DNA from: Verrucomicrobiales bacterium
GTDB taxonomy: Bacteria; Verrucomicrobiota; Verrucomicrobiia; Verrucomicrobiales; DEV007
Direction of reading: 5' to 3'
DNA: 64,000 nucleotides
NCBI GenBank assembly: GCA_030730365.1
Contig: JANQVJ010000040.1
Coordinates: forward strand, 110,807-174,806
This document shows positions 16,162-24,799 of this stretch, piece by piece (the stretch's first letter is position 1; each line of letters starts with the position of its first letter). The position numbers and the translations under genes are program-made. Below the pieces are notes generated by a model. It made no database searches. It saw only the letters and a program-made list of their open reading frames with translations, and was not told the DNA's origin.

Positions 16162-16222
16162 CCCCGCGCCGCCTCAGGGACTGCCGCTCCGGCGGTAGTT
16201 TCAGTCGGCCGGGCAATAAAAG

Positions 16223-16267
16223 ACCCTCCCGGGTTTCCCTTTCGAGGTGAATCCGGAGGGTTTTTTT
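16223..16267 (+). terminator. Rho-independent terminator
   Basis: ACCCTCCCGG (16223-16232) pairs with CCGGAGGGT (16253-16261), one bulged C, followed directly by T7. It ends the Pro-rich membrane protein transcript. Confidence 0.85.
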
Positions 16268-16408
16268 GTGCCTTCCTTTTGAGTGTACTTATGCCGGAAG
16301 CATCGTTCTTTCGCTATTTCCTGCTTGCCCGGCCTCTCATCTTGGAGGAAATAGTCCTCCGCCCCTTGTTGGGGTGAAGACTCAACCCACTATTCCCCAC
16401 ACTGCACC

Positions 16409-16738
16409 ATGGCACACGAATCCATCGTCAATCTCACCAGCGACAATTTTGCGACTGAGGCCGAGCAGGCTACCGTCCCCGTGATCATCGACTTCTGGTC
16501 CGAGCATTGCGGACCCTGCAAGATGCTCTCGCCTGTCCTCGACGAGGTCGCTGCTGTCCTCGGTGATACTGCGAAAGTGACCAAGGTCGACGTCATGGCT
16601 CACCGCGATCTCGCCATGCGCTTCGGCATCCGCGCCGTCCCGACCCTCATTTTCATGAAAGACGGCGAAGTGAAAGAAACGAAGACCGGGATCATGATGA
16701 AAGATGCGATTGTGCAAAAGCTCCAGTCACTCGCCTGA
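16409..16738 (+). CDS. trxA: Thioredoxin
   Basis: A 109-residue thioredoxin that reduces protein disulfides with NADPH-dependent thioredoxin reductase. The active site is WSEHCGPCKML, with redox cysteines C34 and C37. The cis-Pro motif is RAVPTLIFMKDGE. The length is standard. The two residues between Trp and the first Cys read Glu-His, slightly unusual but within the family. It could also serve the ribonucleotide reductase 20 kb away. The start lacks a Shine-Dalgarno sequence. Confidence 0.95.
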   Translation: MAHESIVNLTSDNFATEAEQATVPVIIDFWSEHCGPCKMLSPVLDEVAAVLGDTAKVTKVDVMAHRDLAMRFGIRAVPTLIFMKDGEVKETKTGIMMKDAIVQKLQSLA

Positions 16739-16768
16739 TTTTTCTCCGGTCTATCCTCTCTCCCCGTT

Positions 16769-17365
16769 TTGAATCCGGCTCTCACCTCGCGCCCCTCACT
16801 GAAGTGGTTGCTCCCGCTCCTCCTTCTCACGGTCGGGTATCGCGTTGTGGCTTCCTCGTTCGACTTTCTGGGAAACACGGCGCCGCTCATGGCCATCACC
16901 TTTGGTGGCGCGATGCTGCTCGGGGTGCGGTTCTGGTGGCTTCCGGTGGTGCTCCTCGTGGCGAGTGACCTGGCTCTCGGGTTCATTCACGGCGGCGGCA
17001 GTGGGGTAGGATCCTACACCCTGATGTCGTCGGTTTTTTACTTGTTCGTCGCCTTTCTCGGAGGCAAGGCCGGGCGCCTCGAGAAGATCTGGCCGATGAT
17101 GTGGTGTGGCACACTGCTCTGTGGCGTCCTCTTTTATGTTGTCGCCAACACTTACAGCTGGCTCGCCTGGCCGGGTTATGCGATGACGCCGGCCGGTTGG
17201 ATGCAGGCGCAGACGACGGGACTCCCGGGGATCAATCCTCCTGCCTGGATGTTCCTACGCAACGCCCTCATCGCCGACTCGATCTGGTGCGCCGCGGCCG
17301 GCCTGCTCTACCTCGCGCAACGTCGCGCTGAGACTCTGTCTGTCGCTCCCTCTGCTGCTCGCTGA
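16769..17365 (+). CDS. DUF6580-like multi-pass membrane protein
   Basis: A 198-residue inner-membrane protein with about five hydrophobic segments (LLPLLLLTVGYRV, APLMAITFGGAMLLG, WWLPVVLLVASDLALGF, LMSSVFYLFVAFLGG, MWCGTLLCGVLFYVVANT). The repeated Pro-Leu-x-Ala-x-x-x-Phe-Gly-Gly-Ala and Ser-Asp pattern matches DUF6580 proteins, described as putative transport proteins related to ECF-type substrate components; the substrate is unknown. The start is TTG at 16769, since no ATG precedes the first helix. It starts 31 bp after trxA and may be co-transcribed. Confidence 0.65.
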   Translation: MNPALTSRPSLKWLLPLLLLTVGYRVVASSFDFLGNTAPLMAITFGGAMLLGVRFWWLPVVLLVASDLALGFIHGGGSGVGSYTLMSSVFYLFVAFLGGKAGRLEKIWPMMWCGTLLCGVLFYVVANTYSWLAWPGYAMTPAGWMQAQTTGLPGINPPAWMFLRNALIADSIWCAAAGLLYLAQRRAETLSVAPSAAR

Positions 17366-17446
17366 GCTTCCCGCCTGCCGCCGGAAAAAATCTCGATTTG
17401 CTCCGCTATTGCTTTACGTCGCGGCGCAGGGATTTATCGTCCGTGC

Positions 17447-19564
17447 ATGTCAAAAACGGCCCACCCTTTTCTCGAGAACGAATTTCATATCCGCTGGTCA
17501 AAACTCGTCCCCGAGGCGATCGAGCCCGACATTCGCGAGGCCCTCGTGCGGGCGCAGGAGCATATTAATCGACTTTCCTCCCCCTTCGAGGCGTCGGAGC
17601 TGACTTTTGAAAATACCCTCGTCGAACTCGAGCGGGCCACTGAAGAACTCTCCATGGCCTGGGGCCGCGTCGGCCATCTCGACTCGGTGCGCAATTGCGA
17701 GGCACTGCGCACCGCACAAAATGCAATGCTGCCCGAGGTGACCCAGTTTTACTCGCGCATCCCGCTGAATGCCGCGCTCTGGGGTCGCCTTAAAGCCTAC
17801 TCCCAAACCGCCGAAGCCGCCGCCCTCACCGGCGTGCGGAAGCGGTTTCTCGATGAGACGATGAAAGACTTCATCAGCAGCGGGGCCGACCTCCCCGGGG
17901 AGAAGAAAACGCGGCTCGAGGAGGTGCAGTCCGAACTCGCCCGCATCACGCAGAAGTTTTCCGAGAACGTTCTCGATTCCACGAACGCGTGGGAGCTCGT
18001 CCTCGAAGACGACTCTCGCCTCGCCGGCCTGCCCGAGACCTCGCGCGCCGTGCTCCGCAGCGAAGCCTCGGCCAAGGGGCTCAGCACTGACGAAGCGCCT
18101 GTCTACCGTATCACCCTGAAAGCGCCGGTTTATTTTCCCGTCCTCGAGTATGCCGAAGACGCGACCCTGCGCGAGCAAGTCTGGCGCGGTAGTATCACCG
18201 TTGGCCATCGTGGCGACTACGATAACACCGACCTCGTCTGGGAGATTCTGAAGCTGCGCCACGAACGTGCGGAGATCCTCGGCAAGGCGAACTTCGCTGA
18301 CCAGGTCCTCGAAGAGCGCATGGCCGGCACTGGAGCGGCCGCGCTGCGTTTTGTCGAAGATCTTGCCGAGCGGACCAAACCCTATTTTGCCCGTGATATC
18401 GGGGAGCTCGAGAATTTCCGTCGCCAGCACGAGCCTGACTGGGCTGGCAAGTTCGAACCCTGGGATGTCGCCTACTGGGCAGAAAAGCTGCGCAAGGAAA
18501 ACTACGCTTTTGATGAGGAAGAGCTGCGGCCCTACTTCGCGATCGGGAATGTCATCGAAGGCATGTTCCGGCTCACCGAGGAAATTTTCGGATTCAAAAT
18601 CGTCGAGGGCAGTTCGACCTACACCAAACCGGGCGAGACGCCCGCGGGCGATGGTGTCGAAGTGTGGCATCCCGAGGTGAAGTTTTACGAACTGCGCGAT
18701 GCGGCGAGCGGCGAACTGCTCGGCTCGTTTTACGCCGACTGGCATCCGCGTGAAGAAAAACGCGGCGGAGCCTGGATGAACTACCTGCGCACGGGGTCGC
18801 CCGCGATCGAGGGGCAGACCCGTGAGCCGCACCTCGGGCTCATCTGCGGTAATCTCACGCCATCGTCGAAGGACAGACCTGCGCTTCTCACCCATCGTGA
18901 GGTCGAGACGGTCTTTCATGAGTTCGGGCACCTTCTGCATCACCTCCTCGGCGAGGTCGAGATCAAATCGCTTAACGGCGTCAAGGTCGTCTGGGATTTT
19001 GTTGAGCTGCCTTCACAGATCATGGAGAACTTCTGCTGGTCGCGGGTCAGTCTCGACTTTTTCGCGAAGCACTACGAGACCGGCGAGCCTATCCCCGAAG
19101 CGCTCTTCCAGAAAATGATCGGAGCCCGGAATTTCCAGTCCGCCATGGTCATGATGCGCCAGCTCGCCTTTGGCAAGATGGATCTCGATCTCCACATCAA
19201 GCATTATCAAAAGCCAGCAAGCGGCGACCTCGACCAGCTCGTGCGCGACATCCTCGACGGCTACACCATGCCACTTGCGACGCACCCGCCGACAATGGCG
19301 CGTCGTTTTACCCACTTATTCGCGAGTTCGACGGGATACGCTGCCGGTTATTACTCCTACAAGTGGGCCGAAGTCCTTGATGCCGACGCTTTTACCCGCT
19401 TCGCCGGAGCCGGCGTCATCAGCCCCGAAGTCGGACGCGAGTTCCGCGACAAGATCCTCAGCCGCGGTAACTCCGTCGAGGCCGCCGAGCTTTTCCGCGA
19501 CTTCATGGGAAGGGATCCGGAGCTCAATGCGCTGCTCGAGAGATGCGGGCTGGTGGCGGATTGA
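17447..19564 (+). CDS. prlC: Oligopeptidase A, M3 family
   Basis: A 705-residue cytoplasmic zinc metallopeptidase that degrades peptides of about 5-20 residues, including cleaved signal peptides. The catalytic motif H491-E-F-G-H495 lies within VETVFHEFGHLLHHLL, with the downstream Glu ligand in WDFVELPSQIMENF. The C-terminal substrate-binding Tyr/Gly segment SSTGYAAGYYSYKWAEVLDAD is well conserved. Length and domain order match OpdA/PrlC. Confidence 0.93.
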   Translation: MSKTAHPFLENEFHIRWSKLVPEAIEPDIREALVRAQEHINRLSSPFEASELTFENTLVELERATEELSMAWGRVGHLDSVRNCEALRTAQNAMLPEVTQFYSRIPLNAALWGRLKAYSQTAEAAALTGVRKRFLDETMKDFISSGADLPGEKKTRLEEVQSELARITQKFSENVLDSTNAWELVLEDDSRLAGLPETSRAVLRSEASAKGLSTDEAPVYRITLKAPVYFPVLEYAEDATLREQVWRGSITVGHRGDYDNTDLVWEILKLRHERAEILGKANFADQVLEERMAGTGAAALRFVEDLAERTKPYFARDIGELENFRRQHEPDWAGKFEPWDVAYWAEKLRKENYAFDEEELRPYFAIGNVIEGMFRLTEEIFGFKIVEGSSTYTKPGETPAGDGVEVWHPEVKFYELRDAASGELLGSFYADWHPREEKRGGAWMNYLRTGSPAIEGQTREPHLGLICGNLTPSSKDRPALLTHREVETVFHEFGHLLHHLLGEVEIKSLNGVKVVWDFVELPSQIMENFCWSRVSLDFFAKHYETGEPIPEALFQKMIGARNFQSAMVMMRQLAFGKMDLDLHIKHYQKPASGDLDQLVRDILDGYTMPLATHPPTMARRFTHLFASSTGYAAGYYSYKWAEVLDADAFTRFAGAGVISPEVGREFRDKILSRGNSVEAAELFRDFMGRDPELNALLERCGLVAD

Positions 19565-19698
19565 GGGATATTGGGCGCGTCTTTCAATAGTTTACTACGG
19601 CTCTATAGCGGTCCACAGGGAGCGTTTCCCCATGCACCCCTCTTAATGGTTGCTAAAACAATCAAAAAATGGAATTGTTGGCTGCTTTAGGAAACGTT

Positions 19699-20025
19699 AT
19701 GGGAAGGAAATCAACACTGCTTTTACCTAAGCATGCCCGCCTCCTGGAAGAAGTGGGCGAGAATCTTCGCCTTGCCCGGCTGCGTCGAAAACTCAGTGCT
19801 GAACAGGTGGCTGAACGGGCCGGGATCAGTCGATCAACTCTGCAGAAGGTGGAAAAAGGGGACCCGAGCACGGCTTTCGGGAACATCCTTCAAGTTCTCA
19901 TGATCCTCGGTTTGGAGAAGGACATTCTTCACCTCGCCGCGCAGGATCCACTAGGTCGCAAGCTACAGGACGCGGGTCTCGCGGTTCCGCGTCGTCGTGC
20001 TCCGAAGCGGACAAGCTCCCCATAA
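19699..20025 (+). CDS. hipB: HipB-like XRE-family antitoxin/repressor
   Basis: A 108-residue helix-turn-helix protein (VGENLRLARLRRKLSAEQVA, AGISRSTLQKVEKGDPSTAF). It is probably the DNA-binding antitoxin of the following HipA kinase and autorepressor of the pair. ATG 19699 is preferred because TAGGAA lies 6 nt upstream; the in-frame ATG at 19669 would add ten residues with no ribosome site. The AT-richer leader (AATGGTTGCTAAAACAATC) may hold the operator. Only 5 bp separate it from hipA. Confidence 0.85.
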   Translation: MGRKSTLLLPKHARLLEEVGENLRLARLRRKLSAEQVAERAGISRSTLQKVEKGDPSTAFGNILQVLMILGLEKDILHLAAQDPLGRKLQDAGLAVPRRRAPKRTSSP

Positions 20026-20030
20026 AGTAA

Positions 20031-21308
20031 ATGATGAGCCGGGAAATCGAAGTGTGGGGAGACTGGATCGAGCTGGGTGGACCCGTTTGCATGGGAACCC
20101 TGCGGGCAATCGAGACGCGGGGTAAAGAAGTATTCTCCTTTGAGTATGAAAAGTCGTGGCTGGATCGTGGTATCGCTACGGGATTGGATCCTGACCTCCG
20201 ATTTCTGGATGGTCCGCAATACCTCGATGCCGGAGAACGGCCGAATTTCGGGATTTTTCTCGATTCGTCGCCGGATCGCTGGGGGCGGGTGCTGATGCAG
20301 CGTCGCGAGGCGGCCCGCGCACGTGAAGAATCACGACCCGAACGTCGGCTCCGTGAACTCGATTTCCTCGTCGGCGTTCACGACGAACAACGTTCCGGGG
20401 GCCTTCGATTCAGGGACGTTGCCTCCCAAGGGAAGTGGCTGAATGACGATCCGTCTATGGCCACTCCGCCGTGGACCTCGCTGAGAGAGCTTGAGCATGC
20501 GAGTTGGCAACTGCAGCGAACCGATTTGCGCGAGAACGCCGAATCGCTGAAGTGGCTGCGCCTGATAATTGCGCCGGGATCGTCTCTGGGTGGGGCTAGG
20601 CCCAAAGCCGGAGTGAGCGATGAAAGCGGACAACTCTGGATCGCGAAATTCCCCGGACGAAATGACTCCCGCGATATCGGGGCTTGGGAGATGCTTGCCC
20701 ATCGACTCGCGAAAGAATCCGGTGTACTGGTATCGAATGCTCGCCTGGAGCAGTTTGGCGGTGAGCATCGAACTTTTTTATCGGAGCGCTTTGACCGACG
20801 GGTCGTTGATGGTGAAAGGCGCCGCCTGCACTTCGCCTCGGCCATGACCCTGCTCGGTCACTCGGATGGAGCGGGGGCGGAAACGGGAGCCAGCTATCTC
20901 GATCTGGCCGAAATCTTACTGCAATTCGGCGCCGCTCCCGAGTTCGATCTGAGGCAACTGTGGCTCCGCATCATCTTCTCAATCGCTGTCGGCAATACGG
21001 ATGACCATTTGCGAAATCACGGCTTTCTTCTGACTCCGGCGGGATGGCGACTCTCCCCTGCTTATGACATCAATCCATCCCCTGACGGAGCCGGTCTCAG
21101 TCTGAATATTTCCGAGACGGATAATGCACTATCCTTCGACTTGGCTGTCGAGATGGCGCCTTTTTTTCGTGTCGAAAAAAAAGAAGCTAATCAGCTCGTG
21201 AAGTCCGTCCGGGCGATCACCGGTCGATGGAGAACGGTCGCTCGGGATCTCAGCATCACCCGATCCGATCAGGATGCGATGGAAGTGGCTTTTGTCAGGT
21301 TCGAGTGA
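20031..21308 (+). CDS. hipA: HipA-family Ser/Thr kinase toxin
   Basis: A 425-residue HipA-type kinase. In E. coli HipA phosphorylates glutamyl-tRNA synthetase and causes persistence. The N-terminal HipA_N region includes GIFLDSSPDRWGR. The P-loop-like autophosphorylation segment reads PGSSLGGARPKAGV, the nucleotide-binding Lys is in LWIAKFPG, the catalytic loop is NTDDHLRNH (322-330, D324 aligned with E. coli D309), and the metal motif is LSPAYDINP. All key residues are present, so it looks active. It resembles the broader HipA clade whose targets are mostly unknown. The module may be horizontally acquired. Confidence 0.9.
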   Translation: MMSREIEVWGDWIELGGPVCMGTLRAIETRGKEVFSFEYEKSWLDRGIATGLDPDLRFLDGPQYLDAGERPNFGIFLDSSPDRWGRVLMQRREAARAREESRPERRLRELDFLVGVHDEQRSGGLRFRDVASQGKWLNDDPSMATPPWTSLRELEHASWQLQRTDLRENAESLKWLRLIIAPGSSLGGARPKAGVSDESGQLWIAKFPGRNDSRDIGAWEMLAHRLAKESGVLVSNARLEQFGGEHRTFLSERFDRRVVDGERRRLHFASAMTLLGHSDGAGAETGASYLDLAEILLQFGAAPEFDLRQLWLRIIFSIAVGNTDDHLRNHGFLLTPAGWRLSPAYDINPSPDGAGLSLNISETDNALSFDLAVEMAPFFRVEKKEANQLVKSVRAITGRWRTVARDLSITRSDQDAMEVAFVRFE

Positions 21309-21336
21309 TTACGCGCCCCCCCGACTCCCCACTTCC

Positions 21337-22938
21337 TCACCGCCGGTTCTCCAGCGCCGCCGCGATGAACCCTTTGAAGAGAGGGTGCGGAGCGGTTGGC
21401 TTGCTTTTGAATTCGGGGTGAAACTGCACCGCGACGTAAAAGGGATGCTCCGGGATCTCGATGATCTCGCCGAGAGTGCCGTCGGGTGAGGTGCCGACGA
21501 GCTGAAGCCCTTTTTCGTTATATAGAGTGAGGTAATTCTGGTTCAGCTCGTAGCGGTGGCGGTGGCGTTCGTTGACGGATTGGCTGCCGTAAAGTGCGGC
21601 TGAGCGGCTTCCGGCGGTCATCCTTGTCTCCCAGGTGCCGAGACGCATCGTTCCGCCCTTGCTGTTGACTTCTTTCTGGTCTTCGAGCAGGCAGATGACG
21701 GGATGGGGGGTGCCTTCGTCGAACTCGGTGCTGTGGGCATGCTCAAGTCCGCAGGCGTTGCGGGCAAACTCGATCGTCGCGATCTGCATCCCGAGACAGA
21801 TCCCAAAGTAGGGAATGTTGTTCTCACGGGCGTAGCGGGCCGCTGCGATTTTGCCCTCGATACCACGGTCGCCGAAGCCACCTGGAATCAGGATGCCGGA
21901 GACTTCGCTGAGGTATTTTTCCGCTCCATCGGCTTCGATGTCGCTGGAGTCGATCCGCACGACGTCTACGTGGGTGTCGTTCGCCGCTCCGGCGTGGGTG
22001 AGCGACTCGTAGATGGATTTGTAGGCGTCCTGATGGTCGATGTATTTGCCGACGACTCCGACCTTGATGTTGTGGCTCGGGTTGACGATACGATCGACCA
22101 TGTTGCGCCACTCGATGAGGTCGGGTTCGGGAGTCTCGAGGCCCAGCCTCGCGCAAATGATGGTGTCGAGCTGTTGATCGTGGAGTTTCAAGGGCGCCTT
22201 GTAGATTGTGCCTTTGATGTCGAGGAAGGGGATCACCGCCTCGGGGCGCACGTTACAGAACATCGAGATTTTCCGACGGACCTCGTTGTCGAGCGGGTAT
22301 TCGGAGCGGCAGATGATGACGTCAGGGGTGATTCCGATCTCGCGCAATTTGGCAACGCTCTGCTGGGTGGGCTTGGTCTTGAGCTCCTCGGCCGCCTTGA
22401 TGTAGGGGATAAGGGTGGCGTGCATGAAGGCCACATTTTCATGGCCGACCTCGTCCTTGAACTGACGGAGTGCCTCGAGAAAGGGGAGTCCCTCGATGTC
22501 ACCGGTGGTGCCGCCGATCTCGGTGATGATGACGTCGACGTCGGACTTCTCGACCACTTCGTAAATGCGATTTTTGATGACGTCGGTGACGTGGGGGATC
22601 ACCTGCACGGTTGCGCCGAGGTAGAGGCCGCGACGTTCGTTCTTGATGACGGTCTCGTAGACCTGGCCGCTCGTGATGTTGTTGAGCTTGGAAAGGCGAC
22701 CGCTCGTGAAGCGCTCGTAGTGCCCGAGATCGAGGTCGGTCTCGGCGCCGTCGTCGAGCACGTAGACCTCTCCGTGCTGAAAGGGGCTCATCGTTCCGGG
22801 GTCGACGTTCAGATAAGGGTCGAACTTCTGCATGAGAACGCGCAGACCGCGACGCTCCAGCAGGGTTCCGAGGGCGGCTGCCGCGAGACCTTTTCCGAGC
22901 GAGCTGACCACGCCTCCTGTGACAAAAATGTACTTCAT
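21337..22938 (-). CDS. pyrG: CTP synthase
   Basis: A 533-residue enzyme that makes CTP from UTP, ATP and glutamine. The synthetase domain starts [21 protein letters not shown], with [21 protein letters not shown] and [17 protein letters not shown]. The glutamine amidotransferase domain has the nucleophile C381 in GICLGMQIA and the His/Glu pair in [10 protein letters not shown]. Length is normal. Its start overlaps the kdsB stop by 4 bp. The pairing is meaningful, because KdsB consumes CTP to make CMP-Kdo. Confidence 0.97.
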   Translation of the reverse strand: MKYIFVTGGVVSSLGKGLAAAALGTLLERRGLRVLMQKFDPYLNVDPGTMSPFQHGEVYVLDDGAETDLDLGHYERFTSGRLSKLNNITSGQVYETVIKNERRGLYLGATVQVIPHVTDVIKNRIYEVVEKSDVDVIITEIGGTTGDIEGLPFLEALRQFKDEVGHENVAFMHATLIPYIKAAEELKTKPTQQSVAKLREIGITPDVIICRSEYPLDNEVRRKISMFCNVRPEAVIPFLDIKGTIYKAPLKLHDQQLDTIICARLGLETPEPDLIEWRNMVDRIVNPSHNIKVGVVGKYIDHQDAYKSIYESLTHAGAANDTHVDVVRIDSSDIEADGAEKYLSEVSGILIPGGFGDRGIEGKIAAARYARENNIPYFGICLGMQIATIEFARNACGLEHAHSTEFDEGTPHPVICLLEDQKEVNSKGGTMRLGTWETRMTAGSRSAALYGSQSVNERHRHRYELNQNYLTLYNEKGLQLVGTSPDGTLGEIIEIPEHPFYVAVQFHPEFKSKPTAPHPLFKGFIAAALENRR

Positions 22939-23690
22939 TGACTCAATAATTGCTGGAGTATCGCAGCCTGCTCGGGAGTGTCAACGCCGGGCGAGGTGTC
23001 GTCGGTTAAAACGACCCTGATCCTTGCTCCATTTTCCATGGCGCGCAGTTGCTCAAGGCCTTCGGTGCGCTCGAGGAGGGACGGCTCCCAGCGCACAAAG
23101 TCGAAGAGAAAGTCCCGACGGAAGCCGTAGATGCCCTTGTGACGGTAATAAAGGAGGTCATCCGGAACACTCCGCGGATGCGGGATGGGGCTGCGGGAAA
23201 AATAAAGGGCGTGGCCGTCGCGGGTGAGGGTGACTTTGACGACATTCGGGTCGTTCACGAGGGGATCGTCGGCGGCGAGGGGATTGGCTGCAGTGATCAT
23301 GGGCAGCGCCGGATCTGCTAGAAGGGCGGAGGCGAGGGAATCAATCAGACCGGGGTCGATGAGGGGTTCGTCGCCCTGGATGTTGATGATGTGCGACATT
23401 TCGGGGAAGGCCCGTGCGACCTCGGCGGCCCGGTCGGTGCCGCTCGGGTGGTCGGGACTGGTCATGGTGACATGCCCGCCGAAGGCCTCGACCGCCGCGG
23501 CGATGCGCTCGTCGTCGGTCGCGACGGTCACGACGGAGAGCTCGCGGCACTCGTGGCAGCGGTCCCAGACGTGCTGGATGAGCGGCTTTCCTGCGATGTG
23601 ATGAAGCGGTTTTCCGGGAAAGCGGGTCGATCCCCAGCGGGCCGGGATCACTCCGAGGACTCCCGGAACTTGAGAGGGTTGAGTCGACAT
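22935..23690 (-). CDS. kdsB: 3-deoxy-manno-octulosonate cytidylyltransferase (CMP-Kdo synthetase)
   Basis: A 251-residue enzyme that activates Kdo with CTP for lipopolysaccharide inner-core synthesis, so it is evidence of an LPS outer membrane. Motifs: [72 protein letters not shown], and [13 protein letters not shown]. It is the first gene of the kdsB-pyrG pair. Its first codons lie in a 17-bp direct repeat, with one copy immediately upstream of the ATG. Confidence 0.96.
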   Translation of the reverse strand: MSTQPSQVPGVLGVIPARWGSTRFPGKPLHHIAGKPLIQHVWDRCHECRELSVVTVATDDERIAAAVEAFGGHVTMTSPDHPSGTDRAAEVARAFPEMSHIINIQGDEPLIDPGLIDSLASALLADPALPMITAANPLAADDPLVNDPNVVKVTLTRDGHALYFSRSPIPHPRSVPDDLLYYRHKGIYGFRRDFLFDFVRWEPSLLERTEGLEQLRAMENGARIRVVLTDDTSPGVDTPEQAAILQQLLSQ

Positions 23691-23707
23691 CTTGAGAGGG
23701 TTGAGTC
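23669..23707. repeat. 17-bp direct duplication straddling the kdsB start codon
   Basis: CTTGAGAGGGTTGAGTC occurs at 23669-23685 and again at 23691-23707, 22 bp apart, with the kdsB ATG (23688-23690) between them. One copy encodes the start of STQPSQ; the other forms the mRNA just upstream of the start, where a ribosome site would lie. Confidence 0.85.
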
Positions 23708-23779
23708 CTTCTGATGAACTCGCAGATTAGCAATTAATCAAGGGAATCCGATTGAATTACGGGCGGAACCGGTGAAAAC

Positions 23780-24424
23780 GTGCTCTCTGAACCAACCCTC
23801 TCTGACCCCGTGGAAATAGCCTGCCTGGATCTCGAAGGTGTCCTTGTTCCGGAAATCTGGATCAATGTGGCGCAAAAAACCGGAATCGACGCCCTTCTTG
23901 CGACGACGCGCGACATTCCGGACTACGACGTGCTGATGACACAGCGCCTCCGCATCCTCGACGAGCACGGGCTGAAAATTGGGGATGTGCAGGAGGTCAT
24001 CGACAGTCTCGGGCCGCTCGACGGGGCGCTCGATTTCCTCGAATGGCTCAAGTCCGAGTTTCAGGTCGTGATTTTGTCCGACACTTTTTACGAATTTGCC
24101 AAGCCCCTGATGAGGCAGCTCGGGTATCCGACACTCTTCTGCCACCGCCTCGGGATCACTGCGGACGGTCGCATCGAGGCCTATCACCTCCGCATGCCCG
24201 ATCAGAAGCGTGAGGCGGTAAAGCGCTTTCACGAATTGAAGTTTAAGGTCATCGCCGCCGGGGATTCCTACAACGACACCAGCATGCTCGGGGAAGCGGA
24301 TCGCGGGATTCTTTTCTGCCCTCCGCAAAATGTTATCGCCGAGTTTCCGCAGTTCCCGGTCGCGATGGATTATGCGCAGCTCAAAGCCGAATTTCTGGAG
24401 GGTCGGGCGGCGGTGAGGAGGTGA
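23780..24424 (+). CDS. thrH: ThrH: phosphoserine phosphatase / homoserine phosphotransferase
   Basis: A 214-residue HAD-superfamily enzyme that can transfer phosphate from phosphoserine to homoserine. The body follows Pseudomonas ThrH almost word for word: EIACLDLEGVLVPEIWI, TTRDIPDYDVLMTQRL, VVILSDTFYEFAKPLMRQLG, VIAAGDSYNDTSMLGEA. The nucleophile Asp is in CLDLEG and the acidic motif is GDSYND. The GTG at 23780 is given, but a second GTG at 23810 would begin exactly where the Pseudomonas protein begins and may be the true start. It is divergent from kdsB. Confidence 0.93.
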   Translation: MLSEPTLSDPVEIACLDLEGVLVPEIWINVAQKTGIDALLATTRDIPDYDVLMTQRLRILDEHGLKIGDVQEVIDSLGPLDGALDFLEWLKSEFQVVILSDTFYEFAKPLMRQLGYPTLFCHRLGITADGRIEAYHLRMPDQKREAVKRFHELKFKVIAAGDSYNDTSMLGEADRGILFCPPQNVIAEFPQFPVAMDYAQLKAEFLEGRAAVRR

Positions 24425-24436
24425 GGAGACTTGCGA

Positions 24437-24725
24437 CTAACCCGCATTTCTCTCACCCGTTCTACTGCGACTGGCTGCGGCCCGCTCCTGCTTCGATCCG
24501 GCCCGAATTGTCCTTGGGCAGAATGTATTCATACAGCCCTTCGGAAAATCCGGCCCGCGCGTTGATGCCTTGGGCACCCTTCGGGCGACTCTGCGAGTCG
24601 TCTCTCTCCGCTTAACTTCACTTCGTTCCGTCGATCTTCGCTTCGCTTCGCTTCGATTCGCTCCGGCTGCAAGAGCAGGTCCTCGCGGCGTCTCGTGACG
24701 AAAGGGTGTGAGAAATGCGGGCTAA
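24437..24725. repeat. Possible small non-autonomous element bounded by 22-bp inverted repeats
   Basis: The left copy (24437-24458, core CCCGCATTTCTCTCACCC) and right copy (24704-24725, reverse complement core CCCGCATTTCTCACACCC) match at 19 of 22 positions in inverted orientation. The 289 bp they enclose have no good gene. This is the architecture of a MITE-like element, but no target-site duplication was seen. Confidence 0.4.
24636..24655. repeat. Short tandem array of CTTCG (four units)
   Basis: Four head-to-tail CTTCG units followed by the variants ATTCG and CTCCG. They sit in the non-coding gap after thrH, near the centre of the possible inverted-repeat element. Confidence 0.8.
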
Positions 24726-24799
24726 AGCCGAAGGAGGCGCTTTATTCACCATAGATCGGACCTCTCTCTCACGAGCTCTCATCAGGGAAAAGGTTTCCC

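Larger units (their letters stand above)
24425..24799. other. 375-bp intergenic region between convergent thrH and hydrolase genes
   Basis: No convincing gene in any frame. It contains the inverted-repeat pair at 24437/24725 and the CTTCG tandem array. Composition is irregular, with runs of pyrimidine on the plus strand, which suggests decayed or mobile sequence rather than regulation, since both neighbouring genes end here. Confidence 0.6.

Noticed and set aside
21703..22941. Long antisense frame over pyrG (412 codons) and similar long frames opposite glgP, carB, nrdA and dxs
   Set aside because: They are mirror frames of strongly conserved genes in GC-rich DNA, with Val/Asp/Glu/Gly-biased composition and no recognisable domains.
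24437..24725. CRISPR-like or coding interpretation of the repeats after thrH
   Set aside because: There is a single inverted pair and a 5-bp microsatellite, not regularly spaced direct repeats with spacers, and no open frame of note.
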